The translations under genes and the position numbers were made by a program. A DNA stretch of 64,000 nt. Source: an uncultured Pelagibacteraceae bacterium (GTDB lineage: Bacteria; Pseudomonadota; Alphaproteobacteria; Pelagibacterales; Pelagibacteraceae). The notes beneath the pieces were generated by a model. That model saw nothing but the letters and a program-made list of their open reading frames with translations. It ran no database searches and was not told the DNA's origin. The DNA lies in assembly GCA_902560625.1 (NCBI GenBank), contig CACEMD010000005.1, positions 1-64,000 of the forward strand, given 5' to 3'. Below are positions 29,331 to 39,417 of this stretch, one piece after another (within the stretch, counting starts at the first letter, position 1; each line of letters opens with the position of its first letter).

Positions 29331-30659
29331 TTATTCGTATTTCACACATTCTAACTTTTCATTACATAAGTAAATATGCTCTTTATCATAAATCCATTTG
29401 GGTCTTTCTTTTAAATGATAGGATAAGTTGCCAGCAATCCATTCATCGCCTTTTATAAATTCTATTTTGCCCTCAACTTTTCTCTGACTTTCATAAAAAC
29501 TTTTTACTAAGTTTGCGACTTCTTTTCCAGGGTAATCAGTTCTTTTGTTGGTTTGTGAAATTGATATATAAGAATAAATTACAGGTGATAAAAAAAATAA
29601 AAATAAAAATCCATATAAAAACGAGTTAATCTTATTTGGGTTAATCTGAGATTGAAATAAATAAACAAAAAATACTCCAAAAAATAAAAAAAAGGGTGTC
29701 ATCCACATTGTCCGAATTTTTGATCCAGTGACAACAGATGTCATAAACACTAAAAAGATAGGTAAAATATTTATAAATAATAAAAAAAGTAATTTTTTAT
29801 CTTTTAAATTAATCTTAAATTTATATTTTTTAACTAATAACCAAATCAAAAAGAAAAATGGAATAAGTATTCCAATTTGCTTAAGTAAAAAAATAAGTGG
29901 GAATTGCAGGTGATTTAAAATACTTGCTTGCTCTAAACCTGCTCTTTTTAATCCATATAAAACTGTAACAAACTCATTATTTAAAAGCCAAATAAAATGA
30001 GGAATCAATAAAACTAAAAAAACTTCAATAGTAATTAAATATTTAAAATCAAACTTTTTATTTTTTTTAAAGAAAATGAGGTAAATAAATAAAATATCTA
30101 TAGATACTAATAAATAAATGAATAAATATTTTGATAAAAAGCCTATTGCAGCAAATAAACCAACCAAAATACAATCAAAAAATCTTATATCTTTGTTGTC
30201 ATATATCCTCCAAGAATAATAAACTACCAATGACCAAAAGGGTAATTGACTTACATTCACATTGAATTCTGGTGTAGTAAAATTATAAAAATATATACTT
30301 TCTAGTAATAATACCGAGATAAGACTTAATTTTAAATTTCCAAAAATTTCTAAAGCAAACTTAAATACATAATAAAAAGCAATCACAACAAATATTGAAC
30401 TCAATAGATAAAAAGCCCAATCTTGAGCTCCAAATATTTGAAAAAAAATCTCTACAAAAAAGGCACTTGCCGGTGGATGTTTATTAAATCCCCAATCTAA
30501 GTTACTGCCCCATGCGAGTGCTTCTATAGTATCTAATGGTAAATTGTTATTTGTAAATGATGGAATCGATGTCCATATAATTATGTGAGATATAACAAAT
30601 AGGTAAAAAAAATATTTTAAATTTTTTTTATTTAAGGCCATTTTTATAAGAATATACAA
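29331..30659 (-). CDS. ArnT/GT39-type polyprenyl-phosphate sugar transferase, multi-pass membrane protein
   Basis: 442 aa, many TM helices; N-terminal EALAWGSNLDWGFNKHPPASAFFVEIFFQIFG resembles the PMT/ArnT first periplasmic loop. Confidence 0.78.
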   Translation of the reverse strand: MYILIKMALNKKNLKYFFYLFVISHIIIWTSIPSFTNNNLPLDTIEALAWGSNLDWGFNKHPPASAFFVEIFFQIFGAQDWAFYLLSSIFVVIAFYYVFKFALEIFGNLKLSLISVLLLESIYFYNFTTPEFNVNVSQLPFWSLVVYYSWRIYDNKDIRFFDCILVGLFAAIGFLSKYLFIYLLVSIDILFIYLIFFKKNKKFDFKYLITIEVFLVLLIPHFIWLLNNEFVTVLYGLKRAGLEQASILNHLQFPLIFLLKQIGILIPFFFLIWLLVKKYKFKINLKDKKLLFLLFINILPIFLVFMTSVVTGSKIRTMWMTPFFLFFGVFFVYLFQSQINPNKINSFLYGFLFLFFLSPVIYSYISISQTNKRTDYPGKEVANLVKSFYESQRKVEGKIEFIKGDEWIAGNLSYHLKERPKWIYDKEHIYLCNEKLECVKYE

Positions 30660-30720
30660 ATAATCCTATCTTGACACCTATTTATTGATGAATATATTCT
30701 CCCAATTCGAAAAATTGAGT

Positions 30721-31137
30721 ATGGTTAAAATCTCTAAAACTTATGTCCCAAAAGCTAGCGAGAAATATATGTGCGCTAAACATTTGGTTTTTTTTAAAAA
30801 AAAATTATTAGATTGGAAAATAGACCTTAAAAGAACAAGTAATGATGCATTGTTCAATAGTTCTTTAGATGATAACAGCACATCTGCAGATATAGTTGAT
30901 CAGGCAAGTTCATATACTGAAAAGAATGTTGAAATGAGAGCAATTAACAGACAAATAAAATTGATCTCTAAAATTGACTCTGCATTAAAAAGAATTCAGG
31001 AAGGAACTTATGGATTTTGTGAAGAAACAGGTGAGCCTATTGGACTTAAAAGATTAATGGCAAGACCGGTCGCAACTTTATCAATTGCTGCTCAAGAAAA
31101 GCATGAAAAAGAGGAAAAAGTTTACGCTGACCACTAA
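30721..31137 (+). CDS. dksA: DksA-family transcription factor (alphaproteobacterial Cys-poor type)
   Basis: IDSALKRIQEGTYGFCEETGEPIGLKRLMARPVATLSIAAQEKHE; DksA coiled-coil with DNALFNSSLDDNSTSADIVDQAS. Start is uncertain (30688 ATG or 30721 ATG). Confidence 0.88.
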   Translation: MVKISKTYVPKASEKYMCAKHLVFFKKKLLDWKIDLKRTSNDALFNSSLDDNSTSADIVDQASSYTEKNVEMRAINRQIKLISKIDSALKRIQEGTYGFCEETGEPIGLKRLMARPVATLSIAAQEKHEKEEKVYADH

Positions 31138-31760
31138 GGTTTTGGAATTTTTTGTCCTTTACTCATAAAATCATAAGCTTTAATTACTGCTGGTCTAGAT
31201 GCAATATTTTCGTACCAACTAGATAAATTTTTATAATTTTTTAAACCAAATTCGTGCCATTCATGTCTAGCTATCCAGGGCCAGGTAGCAATATCAGCAA
31301 TAGTATAATTTTCACATGCTAAGTATTTGGTTTCACTTAATCTTTTATCTAAATTCATATAAATTTTTTCTGAAATTTCAGCATACCTCTTTTCACTATA
31401 ATCACTTTTTCCAGAATTAAAGTGATGATAATGATGATATTGTCCAATTAAAGGACCTACTAAACCCATTTGCGCCATTAGCCATTGATCAATTTTAATT
31501 TTATGTTTCTTATCGTAAAATTTTCCACTCTTCTCAGCCAAGTAAATTAGTATTGCACCAGATCCAAATATAGTTTCATTATTTTCAGTATCGATAATTA
31601 CCGGAATTTTACTAAATGGACTTATTTTTATAAAATCATCTTTAAATTGGTCGCCTTTTCCGAGACTGACATATTTTATTTTATACTCATAATTAATTTC
31701 TTGTAACATTATTGCAATTTTTCTTCCATTTGGAGTTTCGGAAGTAAATAATTCAATCAC
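31134..31760 (-). CDS. Glutathione S-transferase family protein
   Basis: IELFTSETPNGRKIAIMLQEI, SPFSKIPVIID, FGSGAILIYLAEKSGKF, YTIADIATWPWIARH. Confidence 0.9.
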   Translation of the reverse strand: MIELFTSETPNGRKIAIMLQEINYEYKIKYVSLGKGDQFKDDFIKISPFSKIPVIIDTENNETIFGSGAILIYLAEKSGKFYDKKHKIKIDQWLMAQMGLVGPLIGQYHHYHHFNSGKSDYSEKRYAEISEKIYMNLDKRLSETKYLACENYTIADIATWPWIARHEWHEFGLKNYKNLSSWYENIASRPAVIKAYDFMSKGQKIPKP

Positions 31761-32772
31761 TATTTTACACCTAGTCGGTCTTTGATCGCTTTTGATGAAG
31801 TTGTAAATTCAAATCTATATTTTTCGTTAGGTCTTGCTAATTTAAAACATGCTCTAGCAGCTAAAGCTCCTTCATGAAATCCTGACAAAATTAACTTTAA
31901 TTTCCCAGGATAATTGCAAATATCACCAACAGCATAAATTCCTTTTTGATTAGTTTCAAACTTTTCAGTATCAACATTTATTGTTTTTTTATCGAAATTT
32001 AAACCCCAATTAGCTATAGGACCAAGTTGCATAATTAAACCAAAAAAACCTAACACAAAATCAGTTTTTATACTCTTAACTTCTTTATTATCATGTTCTA
32101 TATCAACACTTTCAATTGTCTCATTTCCCTTGACACTTTTTAACTGATATTTGGTAAATAAATTAATATTACCTAATTTTGATAATTCTTTTACTTTTTC
32201 AACACTCGATAAAGCTCCTTTAAATTCATCTCTTCTATGAATTAAATTAATCTTTGAATTTTTTGATAATTCAATTGCCCAATCTAAAGCACTATCTCCA
32301 CCACCAAAAATTGTAACTTTTTTCTTTTCAAAAATTTTTTTATCCTTAATTGCATAAAATAGGTATTTATTTTCATATTTTTCACACTCTTTAGGTGCGA
32401 ATTTTCTAGGTTCAAAAGATCCTACCCCTCCAGCAATTATTATATTTGGCGTAATAAAATTTGTTCCCTTATTTGTTTTAACATGCCAACTACCACTATT
32501 GTTTTTAACCTCGTCGACTCTTTCATTTAAATGAAATTTAATATTAAAAGGCTTTAATTGTTGAATTAGTTTTTTTGTTAATTCTTCACCTGTGCACTCA
32601 GGTATTGCAGGAATGTCATAAATAGGTTTATCTGGATAAAGTTCAATACATTGACCTCCAATTTTATCTAGATTATCAACGATCTCACAATTTAATCCTA
32701 TCAGCTTTAATTGGTGAGCTGTGAATAAACCGGTTGGTCCTGCGCCTATAACTAACGCATCAGTTTTGATCA

Positions 32773-32773
<1 letters not shown>
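31760..32773 (-). CDS. TrxR-like ferredoxin--NADP+ reductase
   Basis: DALVIGAGPTGLFTAHQLKLIGLNCEIVD, VTIFGGGDSALDWAIEL, GIYAVGDICNYPGKLKLILSGFHEGALAA. Confidence 0.9.
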
Positions 32774-33156
<383 letters not shown>

Positions 33157-33172
33157 TTACTCTGTGGAGGTA

Positions 33173-33943
33173 TTATGCTCTTCTTCCACCTGAGTTTGCA
33201 ACAGCGCAAGACCAAATAATAACACCGAAAGCGATCTTATTAACAAAGTCTGCTAAGTTGTAAATAACGTTAAGTGCATTAGCATCTATTCCACCTGTTA
33301 GGTAACCAAAGATGTAACCTAATGGATAGATAGCCCAACCGACTGTAACGATCATTCTTAAAGCACCGAATGCTGTAACAAGTGATTTATTTCCAGATTT
33401 TGCAACAACTTTTCCTGCTTCACCTGAAAAGATTTCATAAAGGATGTAAACCCATCCAGCCATACCGATTATAAAACCTAGTGTAGCATTAATGAATCCT
33501 GCTTCTCCTAAATATCCACCTATTAACATTACTAAAGAACCAATTAAGATTCTCCAGAAGATGCCGCTATCAACTTTCTTAACTGCTGATAGAATTAAGT
33601 AAAATTCTACAAGCTGTAAAGGTACAGTAATTAACCAATCAATATATCTGTAAACAGTTGGAGTATCTCCTGTCTCAACCCAAACTGCTCTCATGTACAT
33701 GTAATGGATAAATGCAATACCAGTTACTAATCCAGCTACGTTTACTGATTTTCTCCACTGAGTAGACACATTTGCCTGCTCCATAAAGAAAAACGCTGTA
33801 GCTGCCAACATACCCATTGAAATTAACCAGAACGAAATACCTACAAAATCATCCGTAGCTAAAAAGGTTGTTGCCGCATTAGCTGCTGTAGTTACTCCTA
33901 CTAGAGCAAATAAAGCTAAAGCTAACGTTTTTAATGTCTTCAT
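33173..33943 (-). CDS. Proteorhodopsin (light-driven proton pump)
   Basis: YRYIDWLITVPLQLVEFYLIL helix C (proton acceptor D, donor E) and NLADFVNKIAFGVIIW retinal-binding Lys; signal peptide; start set to Met at 33943 because a GAGGGAG RBS lies just upstream. Confidence 0.97.
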   Translation of the reverse strand: MKTLKTLALALFALVGVTTAANAATTFLATDDFVGISFWLISMGMLAATAFFFMEQANVSTQWRKSVNVAGLVTGIAFIHYMYMRAVWVETGDTPTVYRYIDWLITVPLQLVEFYLILSAVKKVDSGIFWRILIGSLVMLIGGYLGEAGFINATLGFIIGMAGWVYILYEIFSGEAGKVVAKSGNKSLVTAFGALRMIVTVGWAIYPLGYIFGYLTGGIDANALNVIYNLADFVNKIAFGVIIWSCAVANSGGRRA

Positions 33944-34084
33944 AAAAACTCCCTCATTAGTTAGTTTTTTTAGTTTATATAAACTACACAATAATAACTT
34001 ACTGCGAAGTTAGGTGCTTAATTACCAAAAATAGATAGTTTATTGAAGGCTTTTTTGCAGTTAATAAGTATTGATTTTACTGTG

Positions 34085-34118
34085 TTTTTGAAATTTAATA
34101 CAACCTATATTTCAAAAA
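34085..34118. repeat. Perfect 10-bp inverted repeat between divergent proteorhodopsin and prpE genes
   Basis: TTTTTGAAAT-(14 nt)-ATTTCAAAAA. Confidence 0.5.
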
Positions 34119-34141
34119 ACTAACAAATTCGAGTCACTAGA

Positions 34142-36037
34142 ATGAGCGGAAATTATAAGAAAATCTATGAAAAATCGATCAATAATCCTGAGGAATTTTG
34201 GAAGGATATTTCAAACGATATCTTTTGGTTTAAAAAACCTACGCAAATATTAAAAAAAAATAATCATCCGTTCTACAAATGGTTCACTGACGGCGTTACA
34301 AACACCTGTTACAATGCTCTTGACCTCCACATCGATCAAGGAAGGGGCGATAAAATTGCTTTAATTTATGATAGCCCAATAACTGGCAACAAAAAAAAAT
34401 TTTCTTTCAACGAATTAAAAGAAAAAGTTTCCAAATTTTCTGGTGCTCTAAAAAATCAAGGTATTAATAAGGGAGATAGAGTGATAATTTATATGCCCAT
34501 GATACCTGAAGCAGTTATAGCAATGCTTGCTTGTGGGAGAATTGGTGCTGTTCACTCAGTTGTATTTGGTGGTTTTGCCTCAAATGAACTTTCTAGCAGG
34601 ATCGATGACAGCAAAGCAAAATTGTTAGTAACAGCATCGTGTGGGTTTGAGCCCGGAAGAACTGTTGAATACAAACCATTAGTAGATAAAGCACTTAAGC
34701 TATCATCTCACAAAATTAAAAAAGTTATTTTTTACCAAAGACAAGGTAACGAGGTAAAACTAGATGCACCTAGAGATATCGATTGGAACGAAGCACTTGT
34801 AAATGCCCAAGATACAGACTGTGTTGAAATGAATTCAAATGATTATGCATACATTTTGTATACTTCGGGTACCACAGGAATTCCCAAAGGAATTGTAAGA
34901 GACATAGGTGGCCATATTGTTGCTCTTAAGTGGACCATGAAAAATATTTATAATATAGACCTTGATGATGTATGGTGGTCTGCTAGTGACATAGGTTGGA
35001 TAGTTGGTCACTCATATATTGTTTATGCTCCTTTATTTAAAGGATGCACAACCGTTTTGTTTGAGGGTAAACCGGTAGGGACTCCTGACGCGGGTGCTTT
35101 TTGGAAAATTATTTCAGACTACAAAGTAAAATCATTATTTACTGCTCCGACTGCATTTAGAGCAATCAAAAAAGAAGATCCTGATGGAAAATTTTTTTCT
35201 AAATATGATTTAAGTTCTTTTGAATCTTTATTTTTAGCTGGCGAAAGAGCAGACCCAGATACAATAAAATGGGCTGAGAAACTTCTTAAAGTTCCTGTTA
35301 TAGATCATTGGTGGCAAACAGAAACAAGTTGGGCAATTAGTTCAAACTGTACAGGTATTGAAATGCAAGAAACTAAATATGGATCGGCTTGTCGTGCTGT
35401 ACCTGGATATGATGTTAAAGTTTTAAAGAGCGACAGCTCAGTTGCTAAACCAAACGAGATGGGTGATATTGTAGTAAAACTTCCACTACCTCCAGGAACT
35501 TTTCCAACTTTATGGAATGCTGATGAAAGGTATAAAAAAACATACATGTCTAATTATGAAGGCTACTACCAAACCTATGATGCTGGCCACATAGATGATG
35601 ATGGATATATATGGATCATGTCTAGAACTGACGACATTATAAATGTTGCAGGTCATAGATTATCCACGGGAGCTATAGAGGAAGTACTATCAGAACATCA
35701 ATCAGTAGCTGAATGTGCGGTGCTTGGAATTGCAGATAAATTAAAAGGACAGTTACCGATTGGCCTTGTAGTTCTTAAAGCAGGTGTAACGAAAGATAAT
35801 GATACAATATCCAAAGAATGTATTCAAATGGTAAGAGATAAGATTGGTCCTGTTGCAGCATTTAAAGTTGCAATTGTAATAAAAAGATTGCCTAAAACAA
35901 GATCGGGAAAGATTTTAAGAGGCACAATAAGAAAAATTGCAGATAAAGAGGAATTTAAAATGCCTGCTACTATTGATGATCCTGTAATACTTGATGAAAT
36001 TAAAGAAGATTTAAAAAATCATAATATTTTGAAATAA
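34142..36037 (+). CDS. prpE: Propionyl-CoA synthetase / acetyl-CoA synthetase-like AMP-forming ligase
   Basis: 631 aa; YILYTSGTTGIPKGIVRDIGGH, WWSASDIGWIVGHSYIVYAPL, DHWWQTETSWAI, RTRSGKILRGTIRKIA-type C-terminus. Confidence 0.85.
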   Translation: MSGNYKKIYEKSINNPEEFWKDISNDIFWFKKPTQILKKNNHPFYKWFTDGVTNTCYNALDLHIDQGRGDKIALIYDSPITGNKKKFSFNELKEKVSKFSGALKNQGINKGDRVIIYMPMIPEAVIAMLACGRIGAVHSVVFGGFASNELSSRIDDSKAKLLVTASCGFEPGRTVEYKPLVDKALKLSSHKIKKVIFYQRQGNEVKLDAPRDIDWNEALVNAQDTDCVEMNSNDYAYILYTSGTTGIPKGIVRDIGGHIVALKWTMKNIYNIDLDDVWWSASDIGWIVGHSYIVYAPLFKGCTTVLFEGKPVGTPDAGAFWKIISDYKVKSLFTAPTAFRAIKKEDPDGKFFSKYDLSSFESLFLAGERADPDTIKWAEKLLKVPVIDHWWQTETSWAISSNCTGIEMQETKYGSACRAVPGYDVKVLKSDSSVAKPNEMGDIVVKLPLPPGTFPTLWNADERYKKTYMSNYEGYYQTYDAGHIDDDGYIWIMSRTDDIINVAGHRLSTGAIEEVLSEHQSVAECAVLGIADKLKGQLPIGLVVLKAGVTKDNDTISKECIQMVRDKIGPVAAFKVAIVIKRLPKTRSGKILRGTIRKIADKEEFKMPATIDDPVILDEIKEDLKNHNILK

Positions 36038-36042
36038 TAGAT

Positions 36043-37350
36043 TTAATCAAAAATTAAAGGTAATCCTTGAGGCTCACCTATTATTTTTCCATTATTAAAT
36101 TTAATATCTCCGTTAACTATTGTGTAAACAGGGGTTCCTTTAAAATCAAATCCATCAAATGGTGACCATCCACATTTGCTTTCTATATTCTCATTTTTAA
36201 TAGTAATTTTTTTATTCATATCAACAATTGTAAAATCTGCATCATAACCTTCTTTAATGTATCCTTTATTTTTTATTCCAAAAATTTTAATTGGATTTTC
36301 ACATACTAAGTTAATTAATTGATTAAGAGATAATCTTTTTTCATTTACGTGATTTAACATTACTGGCATTAAAGTCTGAACCCCAGGCATACCTGAAGGT
36401 GAATTTGGATAATCTTTATCTTTATTAACTTTTAAATGAGGTGCATGATCTGAACCAATAGTATCATTTATATTATTTTTAACTCCATACCATAGTCTAT
36501 CATAATGAGACTTATCTCTTAATGGTGGATTCATCTGAGCATAAGTTCCGAGTTTATCGTAACAATCAGGTGCATAAATTGTCAAATGCTGGGGAGTAAT
36601 CTCAAAAGTAATATTGCCTTTGTGCTGTGATAAGAAATCAACTTCTTGTTTTGTAGTAACATGAAGAATATGTGCTTTTTTTTTGTATAATTCAGCAATT
36701 CTAACAATTCTTCTTGTTGAAGAAATTGCACATTCTTCGCTTCTCCAAACTGGATGTGAGTGAACATCGTCTTTTTTAATTAATTTTTTGTTTTTATTTA
36801 AAATTTCTTCATCCTCTGAATGAACTGCTACAACTTTTGAACTGTTTTGAAATACTTTTTCAATATCTTTTTCTTTTGCAACTAAAAGATTACCAGTAGA
36901 GGAACCTGCAAAAAGTTTAATACCACAACAACCTTCTAGTTTTTTTAAATCTGCCAATTGATTTGAATTATCAGCTGTAGCACCAAAATAAAAAGCATAA
37001 TTACAATACATTCTATTTTTTGCGAGATCTAATTTTTTTTTAAATTCAACTTTATTTGATGTTGGAGGATTAGTGTTTGGCATTTCAAATACAGCTGTAA
37101 TCCCTCCTGCAACTGCTGCTCTACTTCCAGAGTGAAGATCCTCTGTGTCTGTTGATCCCGGCTCTCTAAAATGAGTTTGAGTATCTATACACCCTGGTAA
37201 AACTATTAGACCCTTTGCATCTATAGTTTCTTTTGCTTTTTCTGAGATTTGACCAATTTTTTCTATTTTGCCTTTTTTTATACCAACATCAGTGTCTTTA
37301 AGGGTTCCATCTATATAACATTGTCCATTTTTTAATAAAAGATCTAACAT
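36043..37350 (-). CDS. pyrC: Dihydroorotase (class I amidohydrolase)
   Basis: GLIVLPGCIDTQTHFREPGSTDTEDLHSGSRAAVAGGITAVFEMPNTNPPT, GSDHAPH. Confidence 0.88.
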   Translation of the reverse strand: MLDLLLKNGQCYIDGTLKDTDVGIKKGKIEKIGQISEKAKETIDAKGLIVLPGCIDTQTHFREPGSTDTEDLHSGSRAAVAGGITAVFEMPNTNPPTSNKVEFKKKLDLAKNRMYCNYAFYFGATADNSNQLADLKKLEGCCGIKLFAGSSTGNLLVAKEKDIEKVFQNSSKVVAVHSEDEEILNKNKKLIKKDDVHSHPVWRSEECAISSTRRIVRIAELYKKKAHILHVTTKQEVDFLSQHKGNITFEITPQHLTIYAPDCYDKLGTYAQMNPPLRDKSHYDRLWYGVKNNINDTIGSDHAPHLKVNKDKDYPNSPSGMPGVQTLMPVMLNHVNEKRLSLNQLINLVCENPIKIFGIKNKGYIKEGYDADFTIVDMNKKITIKNENIESKCGWSPFDGFDFKGTPVYTIVNGDIKFNNGKIIGEPQGLPLIFD

Positions 37351-37393
37351 TTATAAAAAAAATAAATATATTATTAATTAATAATAATCAATT

Positions 37394-38278
37394 ATGAAAA
37401 AAAATAATGTTTATATTCTAGAAGATAGAGGAATACTTTACATTCATGGTGATGATTGTATAGATTATTTGCAAAATATTATTACTAACGATATAAAAAA
37501 AGTAACTGATAGTATGAGTTGCTTTGCTTCTTTGCTTACTCCTCAAGGAAAATATCTTTTTGATTTTATAATTGTAAAACATAAAAAAGGGTATTTTATT
37601 GATTGCGAAAAAAAACAGATAGATAAACTTTATAAGCAGTTTCAAATATATAAATTAAAATCAAAGGTTGAAATTTTAAACTTAAGCAATGAATTTGTGG
37701 TCGCTGCAATAAATAAAGATAGGTTTTTATCTTTTGAAAATAGTGAAGAAAAAGAAGGCTTTACTATTAAATATAGAGAAGATCCAATAGTTTTAGATCC
37801 AAGAAATAAAAAATTAGGAGGTAGATTAATAATTAATCTAGAAAAACTTTACCTCTCAATTAAAAAGTTAGATCTTAAGTCTTCAGAGTTAAGAGAATAT
37901 TATGATTTTAGTTTTAAATTAGGGATATCACAATTAAATACAGATAAGTTACAAAATAAACTTTTTGGAATTGAATGTAATTTTGAGGAATTAAATGGAT
38001 TAGATTTTAAAAAAGGATGTTATGTTGGGCAAGAAAATACTGCTCGAATTAAATTAAAAGATAAGTTATCAAAAAAATTATTACCTATAGAAGTCTTAGA
38101 TGGCTCTATTGTTATTGATGACAATATTGTTGATAATGAAAAAACAATCGGAAAAATTTTAATTGATGACAAATATCCATTTGGATTGCTTAAATTTAAG
38201 GACGAAAATTTTAATTTTAATAAAAAATTTACTTGTGGAAAAGCTTCAATAAAGGTTTTTAAACCAGATTGGTTTTAA
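37394..38278 (+). CDS. ygfZ: Folate-binding protein YgfZ family (Fe-S cluster biogenesis/repair)
   Basis: DGLDFKKGCYVGQENTARIK, the signature KGC-Y-G-QE motif. Confidence 0.9.
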   Translation: MKKNNVYILEDRGILYIHGDDCIDYLQNIITNDIKKVTDSMSCFASLLTPQGKYLFDFIIVKHKKGYFIDCEKKQIDKLYKQFQIYKLKSKVEILNLSNEFVVAAINKDRFLSFENSEEKEGFTIKYREDPIVLDPRNKKLGGRLIINLEKLYLSIKKLDLKSSELREYYDFSFKLGISQLNTDKLQNKLFGIECNFEELNGLDFKKGCYVGQENTARIKLKDKLSKKLLPIEVLDGSIVIDDNIVDNEKTIGKILIDDKYPFGLLKFKDENFNFNKKFTCGKASIKVFKPDWF

Positions 38279-38281
38279 GTA

Positions 38282-38368
38282 TGGTGCGGCCAGAGAGACT
38301 CGAACTCTCATGAGGAAACCCTCACTTGGCCCTCAACCAAGCCTGTCTACCAGTTTCAGCATGGCCGC
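38282..38368 (-). tRNA. tRNA-Leu (anticodon GAG)
   Basis: Reverse strand GCGGCCATGCTGAAACTGGTAGACAGGCTTGGTTGAGGGCCAAGTGAGGGTTTCCTCATGAGAGTTCGAGTCTCTCTGGCCGCACCA; anticodon stem CTTGG-TTGAGGG-CCAAG, long variable arm, encoded CCA. Confidence 0.96.
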
Positions 38369-38384
38369 TTATGCGTCAGATTAA

Positions 38385-38406
38385 TTGAATGACATTTATC
38401 ATTCAA
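38385..38406. repeat. Perfect 8-bp inverted repeat directly upstream of nadA
   Basis: TTGAATGA-CATTTA-TCATTCAA. Confidence 0.6.
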
Positions 38407-38422
38407 GTTGATAGATTTAAGT

Positions 38423-39412
38423 ATGGAATATACATCCGAAATAAGAAAAGCTACAGATCCAATATATAAAAAAATATCTAAGGCAATGCCAGAAATTGAG
38501 TGGTCTATTCACGCTCCATACATTTACAAAATTAACGAATTAAAAAAAAAAAAGAATGCGGTTATTCTAGCTCATAATTATCAAACCCCAGAAATCTATC
38601 ATGGAATTTCTGACTTTTCTGCAGACTCTTTAGCTCTAGCAATAGAGGCTTCAAAAACAAAAGCTGATTTGATCATAATGTGTGGAGTACATTTTATGGC
38701 TGAAACAGCTAAACTTATGAATCCTAACAAAAAAGTTTTACTTCCAGATATGAGAGCTGGTTGTTCTTTGTCATCCTCTATAACTGGCGAGGATGTTAGA
38801 AATTTAAAAAAAAAATATCCTAATGTGCCAGTCGTATCCTATGTAAATACATCTGCAGATGTAAAAGCTGAAACCGATATATGTTGTACATCGGCAAATG
38901 CCGTCAAAATAGTTAATTCCTTAGGTGTCAAAAAAGTAATTTTCTTACCAGATGATTATTTAGCAAAGTATGTTGCTTCTCAAACTAATGTAGAAATAAT
39001 TTCATGGAAGGGTACATGCGAAGTACATGAGAAGTTTACTGACGAAGAAATAAACGAAATTAGAAAAAATAATCCAGGATTAAAAGTGATTGCACATCCT
39101 GAATGTCCACCAGATGTTATCAAAGCAAGTGATTTTACTGGATCAACCAGTGGGATGATTAAATATGTCAAAGATAATCAGCCAGAAAAAGTTATGATGG
39201 TGACTGAATGTTCAATGAGCGACAATGTCCAAATAGATAATCCTGATGTAAAATTTATTAAACCATGTAATTTGTGTCCACATATGAAAAGAATTACACT
39301 TCCAAAAATTTTAGAATGTCTCGAAAATGAAACAAACGAAATTGTTATGAGTGATGAAGTAATTAAAAAAGCAAGAAAATCAGTCGAAAGAATGACAAAA
39401 ATAGGCAGATAA
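38423..39412 (+). CDS. nadA: Quinolinate synthase
   Basis: AVILAHNYQTPEIYHGISDFSADSLALA, MCGVHFMAETAKLMNPNKKVLLPDMRAGCSLS; ATG at 38423 preferred over TTG at 38408. Confidence 0.95.
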   Translation: MEYTSEIRKATDPIYKKISKAMPEIEWSIHAPYIYKINELKKKKNAVILAHNYQTPEIYHGISDFSADSLALAIEASKTKADLIIMCGVHFMAETAKLMNPNKKVLLPDMRAGCSLSSSITGEDVRNLKKKYPNVPVVSYVNTSADVKAETDICCTSANAVKIVNSLGVKKVIFLPDDYLAKYVASQTNVEIISWKGTCEVHEKFTDEEINEIRKNNPGLKVIAHPECPPDVIKASDFTGSTSGMIKYVKDNQPEKVMMVTECSMSDNVQIDNPDVKFIKPCNLCPHMKRITLPKILECLENETNEIVMSDEVIKKARKSVERMTKIGR

Positions 39413-39417
39413 CTTCT

